DNA of 64,000 bases. Source: Microbacterium salsuginis (GTDB lineage Bacteria > Actinomycetota > Actinomycetes > Actinomycetales > Microbacteriaceae). Within the stretch, counting starts at the first letter, position 1. Every line of letters begins with the position of its first letter. The position numbers and the translations under genes were made by a program. This document shows, in pieces, positions 24,881 through 32,929 of the stretch. The stretch lies in contig NZ_JABACI010000003.1 in NCBI RefSeq assembly GCF_012524205.1, forward strand, positions 186,001-250,000. The letters run 5' to 3'. The notes under the pieces are model-generated. The model saw only the letters and a program-made list of their open reading frames with translations. It did no database searches and was not told where the DNA came from.

Positions 24881-24965
24881 TGCGAAAACACCCATCGGTC
24901 ACGCGACACGCCGGGCCGACGCCACCTGCTCCGGCGTGTCGCCACGGCGGACTGGTGTTTTCGCA
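24881..24965. repeat. nested palindrome, tandem copy 1
   Basis: Outer arms TGCGAAAACACC (24881-24892) and GGTGTTTTCGCA (24954-24965) are perfect complements. Inner arms GCGACACGCCGG (24903-24914) and CCGGCGTGTCGC (24931-24942) are also perfect. The total is 85 nt. It is followed by the shared flank CACGACGGTGAC. Confidence 0.85.
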
Positions 24966-25030
24966 CACGACGGTGACGGACGGGCTCCGGCAGCCAGGGC
25001 GCCGGGGCGCGGCATCCCGCCCCGCCGCCC

Positions 25031-25115
25031 TGCGGAAACACCCATCGGTGACGCGACACGCCGGGTCGATGCCACCTGCTCCGGCGTGTCGCCGTGACGG
25101 ACTGGTGTTTTCGCA
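25031..25115. repeat. nested palindrome, tandem copy 2
   Basis: Same design, 150 nt downstream of copy 1: outer arms 25031-25042 and 25104-25115, inner arms 25053-25064 and 25081-25092. The left outer arm reads TGCGGAAACACC, whose one change turns an A-U pair into a G-U pair in RNA of the top strand, so the stem is kept. Confidence 0.85.
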
Positions 25116-25181
25116 CACGACGGTGACGAATGGGGCTCTGGCAACCGGCACGCCCGGTCGCGGCATCCCGCCCCGCCGCCC

Positions 25182-25266
25182 TGCGAAAACACCCATCGGT
25201 GCCGCGACACGCCGGGCCGACGCCACCTGCTCCGGCGTGTCGCCGCGACCGACTCGTGTTTTCGCA
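25182..25266. repeat. nested palindrome, tandem copy 3
   Basis: Same design, 151 nt after copy 2: outer arms 25182-25193 and 25255-25266 (11 of 12 pairs; a G-to-C change at 25255 removes the innermost pair) and perfect inner arms at 25204-25215 and 25232-25243. It ends 78 bases before the nuclease gene. Confidence 0.85.
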
Positions 25267-25344
25267 CACGACGGTGACGGATGGGGCCCCGCAGCCTGTG
25301 GAGAACGGGCCGGGCGGCGGGGTTGATCTGGCTAGCCTGGCGCG

Positions 25345-26040
25345 GTGAAAGACGACTTCGGCACCCGCCGTCCGCGCCGGCGGCGCGACCTGGAGCTGCT
25401 GCTCGTGGTGGTGGCCGGTGTCGTGGTCTTCGTCGTCGCGATGGTGTGGCGCGGAACGTCGGGACTCGACGACGGGACGTGGGGCTTCGACGTCGGGCGA
25501 CGGGGCATCAGCGTCGACCTGGATCGCCGGCTGAACGAGATGCTGCCCACGCCGACACCGCAGAAGACCGAGGAGCGTGACCCGCCGACCACCGGCATCC
25601 CGTCTCGCCCGTCCGACGCCTTCCCGCTCACGGTCACCTATGTCTACGACGGCGACACGATCGAGGCGCGGGTGCACAGCGCGAATGGCGTCGTCACGAG
25701 CGAGAGCCCGATCCGCATCCGTCTCATCGGCGTCGACACGCCCGAAGGCACGCCGTCACCCGAGTGCTGGGCCGACGAGGCGCGCACGCACCTGGCACAG
25801 CTGCTGCCAGAGGGCTCGACGGTCTGGGCGGCACCTGATGTCGACACGTGGGACGACTACGACCGGCGACTCTTCTATCTGTGGACCGACGACGGCCGGT
25901 TCGTCAACCACGAGCTCGTCGCCGCGGGTGACGCCGAGGCGATGCGGGTGTGGCCCAACGTCGAGCATGAGCAGCTGCTGGCCGACGCACACGCGCAGGC
26001 GGAGGCATCCGGAACCGGCCGCTGGGGCGCGTGCGACTGA
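25345..26040 (+). CDS. membrane-anchored thermonuclease-like (SNase domain) protein
   Basis: 231 residues from GTG 25345. A basic N-terminus (RRPRRRRDLE) precedes one membrane segment (LLLVVVAGVVVFVVAMVW, about 18-35), then a linker of about 55 residues and a staphylococcal-nuclease domain from about residue 93: VTYVYDGDTIEARV, IRIRLIGVDTPEG, ECWADEARTHL and DDYDRRLFYLW. Catalytic Asp and Arg positions of the fold are present in these motifs. It is probably an extracytoplasmic nuclease tethered to the membrane. Confidence 0.88.
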   Translation: MKDDFGTRRPRRRRDLELLLVVVAGVVVFVVAMVWRGTSGLDDGTWGFDVGRRGISVDLDRRLNEMLPTPTPQKTEERDPPTTGIPSRPSDAFPLTVTYVYDGDTIEARVHSANGVVTSESPIRIRLIGVDTPEGTPSPECWADEARTHLAQLLPEGSTVWAAPDVDTWDDYDRRLFYLWTDDGRFVNHELVAAGDAEAMRVWPNVEHEQLLADAHAQAEASGTGRWGACD

Positions 26041-26041
26041 C

Positions 26042-26440
26042 TCAGGCGAACAGAACCAGCACGAACCCGATGAGCGGCAGCGTGCCCTGGATGAGGGCCG
26101 GGCGCAGGTACTTCATGCCGGTGGTCAGCAGCACCAGCGCCGCTGCCACCATCGAGCCGAGGCTGAACAGCACCAGCGCCAATCCCGCCGCACGCAGACC
26201 GGCGTCGGCCAACCCTGCCAGGAACAGGACGATGCCGATCACCGTGCCGATCGCGAGGAAGAGGTTGTAGAAGCCCTGGTTGTAGGCCATCGGCTTGGTC
26301 GTCTCGGCGGCAGCCTGGTCGGCGACGCCGAACCGCCGCCAGATGCGCGGCTGCGTCCACTGCACGCTCTCCATGACGAAGATGTACACGTGCAGCAGAG
26401 CGGCGAGGGCGGCGAACACGGTGGCGAGGATCGCGAGCAT
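26042..26440 (-). CDS. DUF1304 membrane protein
   Basis: 132 residues, four hydrophobic helices. It starts MLAILATVFAALAALLHVYI, followed by the diagnostic FVMESVQWTQPRIWRRFG and YNQGFYNLFLAIG of DUF1304 proteins. Function of the family is unknown. It converges with the nuclease gene, the two stops being almost adjacent. Confidence 0.92.
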   Translation of the reverse strand: MLAILATVFAALAALLHVYIFVMESVQWTQPRIWRRFGVADQAAAETTKPMAYNQGFYNLFLAIGTVIGIVLFLAGLADAGLRAAGLALVLFSLGSMVAAALVLLTTGMKYLRPALIQGTLPLIGFVLVLFA

Positions 26441-26475
26441 GAGCGAACGATAGCGCCCCGGCTACCCTGAGGGAT

Positions 26476-27243
26476 ATGGCGAAGGGCAGGGCGGGCGGCG
26501 GCCGCGGCGGAAGACCGCGACGGGATGCCCCGACCCGCCGCACGGCGAAACCCAAGGGCTCGCCGCCAGCAGGCAAGGCCACGGCCGGCCGGCAGCAGCG
26601 CACGCCGAAGCCGTCGCCCGGCCCTGCGCCCGCCCCGCCTGGGTCGGAGCCGGCAGGTCCGTTCCGGCTCGGCGCGATCCCCGGGGCGACGCCCGGCAAG
26701 TGGATCGACACATGGCACGAACGGATGCCGCGCACGGCGCTCGAGCTCGTGGCCCTGGCAGTGGCCGACCAGCGTCGTGCCCTCGTCGAGGGCGAGGTCG
26801 ATGCTGCGCTGGTGCGGCTGCCGATCGACAAGGACGGGCTCAACGTCATCCCGCTCTACGACGAGGTGCCGGTCGTGGTGTGCGCGCGCGACTCTCATCT
26901 GACCGTGGCGGAGGAGCTCGACGCGGCCGACCTCGACGGCGAGGTGCTGATCGTTCCGCTCGACGACGTGCTCGGTGTCGAGATTGCGGGGACCGTCCGG
27001 CCGGCGTTCGCCGCCCCGGCCGATACCGCCGAGGCGATCGCGACGGTCGCCGCGGGCGTCGGGATCGTCGTGGTGCCGATGTCGCTCGCGCGGCTGCACC
27101 AGCGCAAAGACACCGAATACCGGCCTCTCCACGGCGGCCCGGCATCGACGGTCGCTCTCGCGTGGGTGCCGGACCGAACGACAGCGGAGGTCGACAGCTT
27201 CGTCGGGATCGTGCGGGGCCGCACGGCGAACTCCTCCCGCTGA
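26476..27243 (+). CDS. orphan LysR-type substrate-binding domain protein
   Basis: 255 residues, ATG 26476 preceded by GAGGG. The first 60 residues are basic and low in complexity (KGRAGGGRGGRPRRD). The rest resembles the effector-binding half of LysR regulators: FRLGAIPGATPGKWIDTW, LVEGEVDAALVRLPIDKDGLN, PVVVCARDSHLTV and TVAAGVGIVVVPMSLARL. No helix-turn-helix domain is present, so it is not a classical LysR regulator. The Lys/Arg-rich tail could bind nucleic acid non-specifically. Confidence 0.75.
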   Translation: MAKGRAGGGRGGRPRRDAPTRRTAKPKGSPPAGKATAGRQQRTPKPSPGPAPAPPGSEPAGPFRLGAIPGATPGKWIDTWHERMPRTALELVALAVADQRRALVEGEVDAALVRLPIDKDGLNVIPLYDEVPVVVCARDSHLTVAEELDAADLDGEVLIVPLDDVLGVEIAGTVRPAFAAPADTAEAIATVAAGVGIVVVPMSLARLHQRKDTEYRPLHGGPASTVALAWVPDRTTAEVDSFVGIVRGRTANSSR

Positions 27244-27261
27244 GCACCCACCCGGAGTGTG

Positions 27262-27300
27262 CGGGGGATGCCGCCGACCCGGGTCGTGCGGCATCCCCCG
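27262..27300. terminator. bidirectional terminator hairpin between convergent genes
   Basis: CGGGGGATGCCGC (27262-27274) and GCGGCATCCCCCG (27288-27300) are perfect 13-bp arms, with CGACCC/GGGTCG continuing the stem inside. It stands between the convergent LysR-like and CHAT genes. The remainder of the 226-base gap shows nothing else. Confidence 0.75.
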
Positions 27301-27469
27301 TGGAGTCCACTCGAGAGACCGTGCGCCCCAGACGCTCCCCGGGCGGGTCTCACGCTCCCAGCATCCGGCGCCCCCAGGTGCCGGACCGCGACGAGCGGCT
27401 CCGATCACCTGGAGTCGCGAGCCGCGGCGCTGATACATCGCCGGGGTGATTTCTTCGCGAACCGGGCTC

Positions 27470-29944
27470 TCAGAAGCCGGCGCCGTGCACTTGGAACGGG
27501 GCGACGATGCCGGTTCGCTCGGATGCCGCAGCCAGGGCTTCGGACGGTGATGAACCGGCCGCGAGACCCTCGTGCATCGCCCCGAGCAGTTCGCATGCGA
27601 CATCGTCCGCGACGATGACGGGCGCCGCCACAACGCTGTGGGTGCCGGCATGCAGCCAGATGCGAGTCATCCCGATCGCCTCTTCGCCCCATCGCACCGA
27701 CGAGCGGCCGACCTCGCATGCCGAGAGCACCACGGTCCCGGGTACCTTCTCGATCAGGTCTATGTCATAGCCGAAGAGCGTCCCGTCGAAGAGTTCGAGG
27801 CCCGAGAACATCGGGTTGTCCGCGGTGTGCCGTCCGTGAGCAGCGATGTGGAGCAGGTCGACGCGTGAAGCGAGCGCCGTCACCCGATCAACAGACGCGG
27901 ACTCCGCGAGCAGGAGCGCAGCATTGGGCCACGCGGACGCCGCGACCCGGACCTCTTCGTCGCCTCGCGCGACTCGTGGCCCGACGGCGAATCCCGCAGC
28001 TTGGCCCGAAACACTGCTGCGTGCGCGCGCCTGGGACCAGCGGGTCGCCGAGACGGCGAGAGTGAACACCCTTCCCCGCATGGCAGGCAGCATGGCCCAA
28101 GGGATGGAGTTCAGCAGCCCCGGAATGGTGAGGACCAGCCGACGGTCGCCCGCGAGCTGGACTGCTCGCGCGAGCAGGGTCTCGGAGAGGGAGCGGAGTC
28201 GCTCCTCCAGCGTGCGACGCACGACTGCTTCCATCGGTGGAGTTCGTATCAGTGCCGCCATGTCGAGATCCGCGCGCAGCCCCGAGAGCAGTCCGCGCAC
28301 GGACTCCGCAGAAGCCACGGGGATCACGGTCGTCATGCGGCCCGTGCAGACGAGGGCGACGAGGGCCGTTCCCGAATACACGTAGGCGATCAGCGCCGCA
28401 TCGTCCGCGAGGTCGCCTCGAAGGCCCTCGAGGTCCAGACGTCGTTCCCCGTCACGAGCCAGTGTGGAGGACCACTGGCGCCCGCGTGCCTGCTCGCGCA
28501 ACGCCGCGGCGCGTGGCGAGGAGAGCCAGTCCGCTCCGGGGTTCTCTGCGCGCAGAATGCGCAGTTCGGCGAGCTCGGCGGCGAGGTCGGGGTCGGGAGG
28601 CGGACGCAGTGGGACAACATGCTGGCTCAGATGTCGTGCGCGCTCGGACCACTCGAACAGCACGTCCGGCCGCCCCGAACGCACGGCCGCCTCGAGACCG
28701 GCGAAGATCAGGTTGGCGCCGTGCATCGCAACCGAGGTCTGCAGGTCGATGCTGCCGAACGAGCTCTGCCAGCTGCTGAGCATGTCCAGTCCGCGCGCCG
28801 CATGGCGCCGGGCCTCAGCCCCTCGACCTGCCGCGGCAGCGCGTGTCGATCGCAGTTCCGCGGCGAGTAACTGCACCTCCATCGGCGACGAGGCGGGCAC
28901 GCGGATGCCCCGTCCGGCAGGTTCGCCACGTCGAGTCCGCGCCAGCGCTCCGGCGATCCGCAGGGCAGCGGCCTCGCCCGGAAACCCGTTCTTGTCGAGC
29001 GCGCTGCTCACGGCATCGACGTCGGCCTGTGCAGGAAGGCGACGGCTGCGGGAGGTGCCGGTGTAGGGCTCGACGCGCGCTCCGCCGAGCAGCGCTCTCA
29101 GACGAACCCCGTCGGAGCGCGCCGCCCAGGTGGCATTCTGCAATGCACGGAATCTTGCGGCGGCTGTGCGCGCGGTCTTCGCGGCGCGGCTGCTGTCGTG
29201 CGACAGTAGGGATCGAGCGAGGTGGAACTCCGCCTCTGCCCGCGACTGCGGCATCCGATGCAAGCCGAAAGTTGCGGCAGCGTGACCGAGGATCAACTCG
29301 GCCTCCGTCGTGAGACCCGCATCCCTGAGCACTTCCGCTCGATCCATATCGCCGATGGCTCTGCCCACGGGACTCGACGCCGCATGTGGACGCGCCGCGA
29401 GCATCTCCTGCAGAGCCGACACCAGATCGCCTGCGAGCAACGCGGTATAGCCCAGGTTGTGACGTGCCTGCGCCTCGTCGGTCGTCAGACCGTGACGCTC
29501 GAACGTCGATGCCGCGACACGGAGATCGTCTGCGGCGTCGGACAGGCGGCCAAGCTGCATGCGCACGAGGCTGCGGTTGACGCGGACCCTGGACGCGGCG
29601 ACGTCGTCGTCCACCAGACTGTCGACCGCACGCGACAACCATCGCTCGGCCTCGTCGAGCCGGCCTCCATAGTTCGCGATCGCGCCCAGTTGACCCAGCA
29701 GGATGGCCTGCGTGCTGGGAGCGAGATCGGCCACGCCGATCACTCCTGTCAGAAGCTGCTCGGCCTCCCGTGGGTACCCCGTCCGCTGAAGCGCCAGGGC
29801 ACGAGTGCCGACGATCCTTGCTCGAAGATCAGGATCATCGGTGCGGGCCTCGGCTTGCGCGAGAACGCGCTGCGCCAACGCATACTTGCCGTCGATGCAG
29901 AGGTCGACCGCGCGCTGGTGTAGCTCCGTCGCACTGCGCGTCAC
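27470..29944 (-). CDS. TPR-CHAT domain caspase-like protease
   Basis: 824 residues from GTG 29944; GTG 29962 is an alternative. The N-terminal two-thirds is helical repeats of tetratricopeptide type, for example ELHQRAVDLCIDGKYALAQR, LLGQLGAIANYGGRLDEAE and QARHNLGYTALLAGDL. The C-terminal CHAT (caspase HetF-associated with TPRs) domain carries the catalytic pair H703 (LLHIAAHGRH) and C743 (VVLSACEVGR). It is cytoplasmic. CHAT proteins are caspase-like peptidases, often with a partner substrate encoded nearby. This is the last gene of the sigma-small protein-subtilase-CHAT run, 32 bases after the subtilase. Confidence 0.9.
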   Translation of the reverse strand: MTRSATELHQRAVDLCIDGKYALAQRVLAQAEARTDDPDLRARIVGTRALALQRTGYPREAEQLLTGVIGVADLAPSTQAILLGQLGAIANYGGRLDEAERWLSRAVDSLVDDDVAASRVRVNRSLVRMQLGRLSDAADDLRVAASTFERHGLTTDEAQARHNLGYTALLAGDLVSALQEMLAARPHAASSPVGRAIGDMDRAEVLRDAGLTTEAELILGHAAATFGLHRMPQSRAEAEFHLARSLLSHDSSRAAKTARTAAARFRALQNATWAARSDGVRLRALLGGARVEPYTGTSRSRRLPAQADVDAVSSALDKNGFPGEAAALRIAGALARTRRGEPAGRGIRVPASSPMEVQLLAAELRSTRAAAAGRGAEARRHAARGLDMLSSWQSSFGSIDLQTSVAMHGANLIFAGLEAAVRSGRPDVLFEWSERARHLSQHVVPLRPPPDPDLAAELAELRILRAENPGADWLSSPRAAALREQARGRQWSSTLARDGERRLDLEGLRGDLADDAALIAYVYSGTALVALVCTGRMTTVIPVASAESVRGLLSGLRADLDMAALIRTPPMEAVVRRTLEERLRSLSETLLARAVQLAGDRRLVLTIPGLLNSIPWAMLPAMRGRVFTLAVSATRWSQARARSSVSGQAAGFAVGPRVARGDEEVRVAASAWPNAALLLAESASVDRVTALASRVDLLHIAAHGRHTADNPMFSGLELFDGTLFGYDIDLIEKVPGTVVLSACEVGRSSVRWGEEAIGMTRIWLHAGTHSVVAAPVIVADDVACELLGAMHEGLAAGSSPSEALAAASERTGIVAPFQVHGAGF

Positions 29945-29976
29945 CCGTTCATCATGGCGCACGCGGGCGACGGGGG

Positions 29977-31614
29977 TCAGGCTGGCGCGCGCCGGTGTCC
30001 GTTCCACTCGCGCAGCACGTGAGTCCCCGCCTCGTGGAGCGCCTTCACCCGAGCCTTCACGGTCGGCTTCGACCGCCCATCCATCATGTCCGTCCCGACG
30101 ATCTCGGCGACGGTCCCGGCGATGTACGGTGCGGCGAACGACGTGCCGCTCCAGACGACGAATCCGCCGGTGAAGTCGTCGGGATCGATCGTCTCTCGCC
30201 GCAGCCCGAACCGGTCGTTGCGCGTTCCCGCCTGAATTCCACCGTTCAGCGGCGGAGCGGAGCTCACCACAGCAACGCCTGGGGCATAGACGCGGACCCA
30301 GCCTCCGACATTGCTGAACAACGCGAGCGACTTGCCATTGGGATTCAGCGCACCCACCGATACGTGCGGTGCCGCATCCGCCGGATCCTCGACCTCGAAC
30401 TCCGCGTCCGGCCATGCCCACAGCGCTGCCGGGAACGCCGGACGATCGGTCGCGTCGTTGCCGGCCGAGCAGACGATCGCGCATCCGTGCCGACGGGCGG
30501 CAACGAGATACTTCGCAAGCGTCAGATCGAAATGGCCGTCTTCAGGCGTCTCGTGGTAGTAGCTGAGCGAGAGGTTCAGGACATCGATCGGGCGCCCTCC
30601 CTTGTTCTTCGCCCAACGGATGACCAATACGGCGACCGCCCGCACCGCTTCGAGGAACTCGCCTTCGAGCAGCGACCCCTGACTGTCGGCGACGCGGATG
30701 GAGATGAGGTCGGCGTCGGGACAGACCTGCCGCACGATCCCTGCCACGAACGTGCCGTGCCCCGCTGCACCATCGAGGAACCCGTCATACGGACCCGCCA
30801 GGTCGCCGACGGATTCAGGGTCGGTCGCCGCGGATGAGATGCCGATCGGTACCCCGTCGAGCTCGGGATGCCGATCGACGATCGAGTCGGGCAGCCATGG
30901 GTGCTCGCCGCATCCGGTGTCCATGAAGGCCACGACGGGTCGTCGGCCCTTCACTGCTGCGTCGTCGCGCCGAGGCGGGTCGCCGACGTAGGACACGACT
31001 TCTCGCCCTCCCGACCCCGGGTACGCGTATGCGCCCGGGCCCGGAGCGTTCGTCGAGCCGTACGGATTCGTGGAACCATACGGGTTCGTCGAGCCGTAGG
31101 GATTCGTCGACCCGTACGGATTCGTCGACCCGTAGGGATTGGTCGAGCCATACGGGTCCACCGTGATCACGTGATCCAGCCCGACGGCCGACAGGTCTGC
31201 CTCGCCACGCGCCCGGGCTCGTTGGAGCAGCCGCCACGCGTCGATCGGCGGGACCGGCTGATCATCGCGGTCGTCCCGCGGCTGCGGGAAGATTCGTGCG
31301 ATCAAGACGATCGGGAGCCCGAACTCCCGCTCCGCCTCGCCAGCGCGCTCGGCCGCCTCCTCGTCGGAGAGAGCGTCCCCGCGAACGGTCGTGACCCGGA
31401 CTCCCCATCCGAAGTCGGCCCCGGCCATGCGGAGCGCCTCGAGAGTCTTCGGAAGCTCGGTGCCGTCGCTGACGAGAAGGTGATCCAGGGCGTAGGCGGT
31501 GGGGTACGCGTCCACGCCCTCTACCGGTTCACTCGCGGGGTCTAGAGGGACCCCTCGCGGCTTCGCCGCATCGATCCGGTTGCGCCAGCCTGACTTCTCA
31601 CCGGGCTCAGCCAT
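29977..31614 (-). CDS. cytoplasmic S8-family serine peptidase (subtilase) with PYGSTN repeat linker
   Basis: 545 residues. ATG 31614 is preceded by AGGAGG; there is no signal peptide, so it should act inside the cell. An N-terminal region of about 150 residues of unknown fold (ALDHLLVSDGTELPKTLEAL) is followed by six PYGSTN repeats (154-189) and then the subtilisin fold: D232 (VVAFMDTGCGEHPW), H286 (AAGHGTFVAGIV), oxyanion N386 (CSAGND) and nucleophile S492 (SGTSFAAPYIAG). All catalytic residues are present. The N-terminal part may be a propeptide or a targeting domain and the repeats a flexible or cleavable linker. It sits between the small protein and the CHAT gene. Confidence 0.92.
   Translation of the reverse strand: MAEPGEKSGWRNRIDAAKPRGVPLDPASEPVEGVDAYPTAYALDHLLVSDGTELPKTLEALRMAGADFGWGVRVTTVRGDALSDEEAAERAGEAEREFGLPIVLIARIFPQPRDDRDDQPVPPIDAWRLLQRARARGEADLSAVGLDHVITVDPYGSTNPYGSTNPYGSTNPYGSTNPYGSTNPYGSTNAPGPGAYAYPGSGGREVVSYVGDPPRRDDAAVKGRRPVVAFMDTGCGEHPWLPDSIVDRHPELDGVPIGISSAATDPESVGDLAGPYDGFLDGAAGHGTFVAGIVRQVCPDADLISIRVADSQGSLLEGEFLEAVRAVAVLVIRWAKNKGGRPIDVLNLSLSYYHETPEDGHFDLTLAKYLVAARRHGCAIVCSAGNDATDRPAFPAALWAWPDAEFEVEDPADAAPHVSVGALNPNGKSLALFSNVGGWVRVYAPGVAVVSSAPPLNGGIQAGTRNDRFGLRRETIDPDDFTGGFVVWSGTSFAAPYIAGTVAEIVGTDMMDGRSKPTVKARVKALHEAGTHVLREWNGHRRAPA
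31048..31155. repeat. 18-bp coding tandem repeat (six units) in the subtilase gene
   Basis: Six consecutive 18-nt units encode PYGSTN each. Synonymous changes between units (TAC/TAT, GGA/GGG, TCG/TCC) show the amino-acid repeat is older than the latest DNA duplication or is under protein-level selection. Confidence 0.9.
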
Positions 31615-31673
31615 ACTCCACGTACCTCCTGGTCATCTTGGACCCCGGCCCCCAGGCCGCGGCATCCGGATTC

Positions 31674-32150
31674 CTACACTTCGAACTGCGGGGTCTGGAA
31701 GTCGCGCAGGGCGCCGTCGGCGGCGCGCACCACGAGGCGGAGCCGCGCCATTCCGGGCGTGACCTCGTCGAAGGCGAAGCGGCCGTGCTCGCCCGGATCT
31801 GCCGGCCATTCGCGCTCGCCCTGCACGAGGCGGATGGCGAGGGCCGAGGCATCGACCCACCCGTCGACACGGCGGCCACCGTCCTCGGTGACCGTCACGT
31901 GCAGCAGCACGCTGGTCTCGCCGTCACTGAACTGCAGCGTCGCGCTGTCGCTCTCACCACGGACGGCGGCGAGGGATGCTTCGACCAGCGTGAGCAGCGC
32001 ATACTCACGCGAGAGGTCCTCGACCGCGACGGCGGCGACCATGCGATCGACGAGGTCGGCGGGCGCCGGGTCGACCTCCTCCCACATCCGCCGCATGCGC
32101 GCGAAGAGCGCCGCGTCGGCGGCGAAGTCCGCGTTCTGGTCGGTCTCCAT
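31674..32150 (-). CDS. small protein of the sigma/subtilase/CHAT module
   Basis: 158 residues from ATG 32150, with GGAGGAG upstream; a GTG at 32156 overlapping the sigma stop is possible. The helical N-terminus (LFARMRRMWEEVDPAPADLVDRM) has a DPxPxDLVDR motif that I recall from actinobacterial proteins encoded beside sigma factors and annotated as carboxypeptidase-regulatory-like. The C-terminal half is beta-rich (SVLLHVTVTEDG, GRFAFDEVTPGMARL) and ends FQTPQFEV. It lacks catalytic motifs and membrane segments. It may act as a soluble sigma antagonist, adaptor or protease substrate; none of these is demonstrated. Confidence 0.7.
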   Translation of the reverse strand: METDQNADFAADAALFARMRRMWEEVDPAPADLVDRMVAAVAVEDLSREYALLTLVEASLAAVRGESDSATLQFSDGETSVLLHVTVTEDGGRRVDGWVDASALAIRLVQGEREWPADPGEHGRFAFDEVTPGMARLRLVVRAADGALRDFQTPQFEV

Positions 32151-32152
32151 CG

Positions 32153-32824
32153 TCACCTCTCCTCCCCCGCGCCTTCGAGGACGGCGCGGAGCTTCGCGAG
32201 ACAGCGCTGGCGTGTCGGCCCGATCGATCCGACCGGCATCGCGAGGTCCTGCGCGATGCGTGCGTAGTCGGGGCGGTCATCGAACGCGACGATCCGCAGC
32301 AGGCGCTGGCATCGTTCGTTGAGCGTGGCGACGGCGACCCACAGGCGACGGGTCTCGTCATCCGCGACCGCCGTCTGCTCGGCGGATTCATGGACGGGCA
32401 GACGGGGCTCGAGCGACTCGACCTCCGTCGGATCGGCCCGCCGCTGCTGCCGGCTGACGCGCCAGGCCTCGCGACGCGCGCACATCGTGAGCCACCCCGA
32501 GATCGCCCGGGCGTCGTTGACGCTCGAATGCCGGCGCACCAGCGTGAGCCACGTCGTCTGCACGACGTCCTGCGCGAGGGCATGGTCGAGCCCATACGCG
32601 CGCACGACGTGCCACAGCGTCGGCGTCATGAGCCGCACGAGTTCGTCCATCGCGCGACCGTCACCCTCTCGCCACCGCAGGAACAGCGCGGTGGCCCGCT
32701 CCCACCGCGGCAACTCGGCAGGGTCGACGGTCTCCGCCGCCTCCTCGCGTGCCGCCGACGCGTCCTCCGGGTCGTCCGGCAGCGGCGGCCCGGCCTCGGC
32801 GCTCGCATGCGTCATAGCGCCCAT
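32153..32824 (-). CDS. sigma-70 family RNA polymerase sigma factor (ECF-like)
   Basis: 223 residues from ATG 32824 (alternatives at 32815 and upstream GTG). Region 2 is seen in ALFLRWREGDGRAMDELVRL, DHALAQDVVQTTWLTLVRR and ISGWLTMCARREAWR. Region 4 is seen in LNERCQRLLRIVAFDD and YARIAQDLAMPVGSIGPTRQRCLAKLR. There is no recognisable membrane anti-sigma gene next to it. It heads the four-gene minus-strand module and probably transcribes it. Confidence 0.9.
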   Translation of the reverse strand: MGAMTHASAEAGPPLPDDPEDASAAREEAAETVDPAELPRWERATALFLRWREGDGRAMDELVRLMTPTLWHVVRAYGLDHALAQDVVQTTWLTLVRRHSSVNDARAISGWLTMCARREAWRVSRQQRRADPTEVESLEPRLPVHESAEQTAVADDETRRLWVAVATLNERCQRLLRIVAFDDRPDYARIAQDLAMPVGSIGPTRQRCLAKLRAVLEGAGEER

Positions 32825-32929
32825 TGTGTCCACACCTGACAGAGAGCGGTAGAGCGCGCCTGATACATGTCGCCGCGGCATCCGTCATCCGACCCGGAAG
32901 TCAGCCCCGCGTGGACGTAGAATTCCGGG

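Larger units (their letters stand above)
24843..25344. other. 502-base non-coding region filled by three tandem repeats
   Basis: Almost the entire gap consists of three imperfect copies of a unit of about 150 nt, starting near 24845, 24991 and 25143. Frames run through it on both strands only because of the high GC content; no frame has a ribosome-binding site and recognisable protein. The palindromic cores are listed separately. Confidence 0.7.

Noticed and set aside
24845..25295. CRISPR array
   Set aside because: Only three units of about 150 nt with nearly identical spacers as well as repeats, and no cas genes; it is a tandem duplication of palindromes.
24843..25344. Protein-coding repeat on the minus strand (repeated TPEQVAS-like segments)
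   Set aside because: The frame persists only because the DNA repeats; no ribosome-binding site and the conserved feature is stem pairing rather than codons.
31048..31155. CRISPR or intergenic tandem repeat
   Set aside because: The 18-bp units are in frame within the subtilase gene and encode PYGSTN.
27470..32824. A known toxin-antitoxin or CRISPR-linked CHAT system
   Set aside because: No gasdermin, Cas or antitoxin-like gene is adjacent; the partners are a sigma factor and a subtilase, so a named system cannot be assigned.
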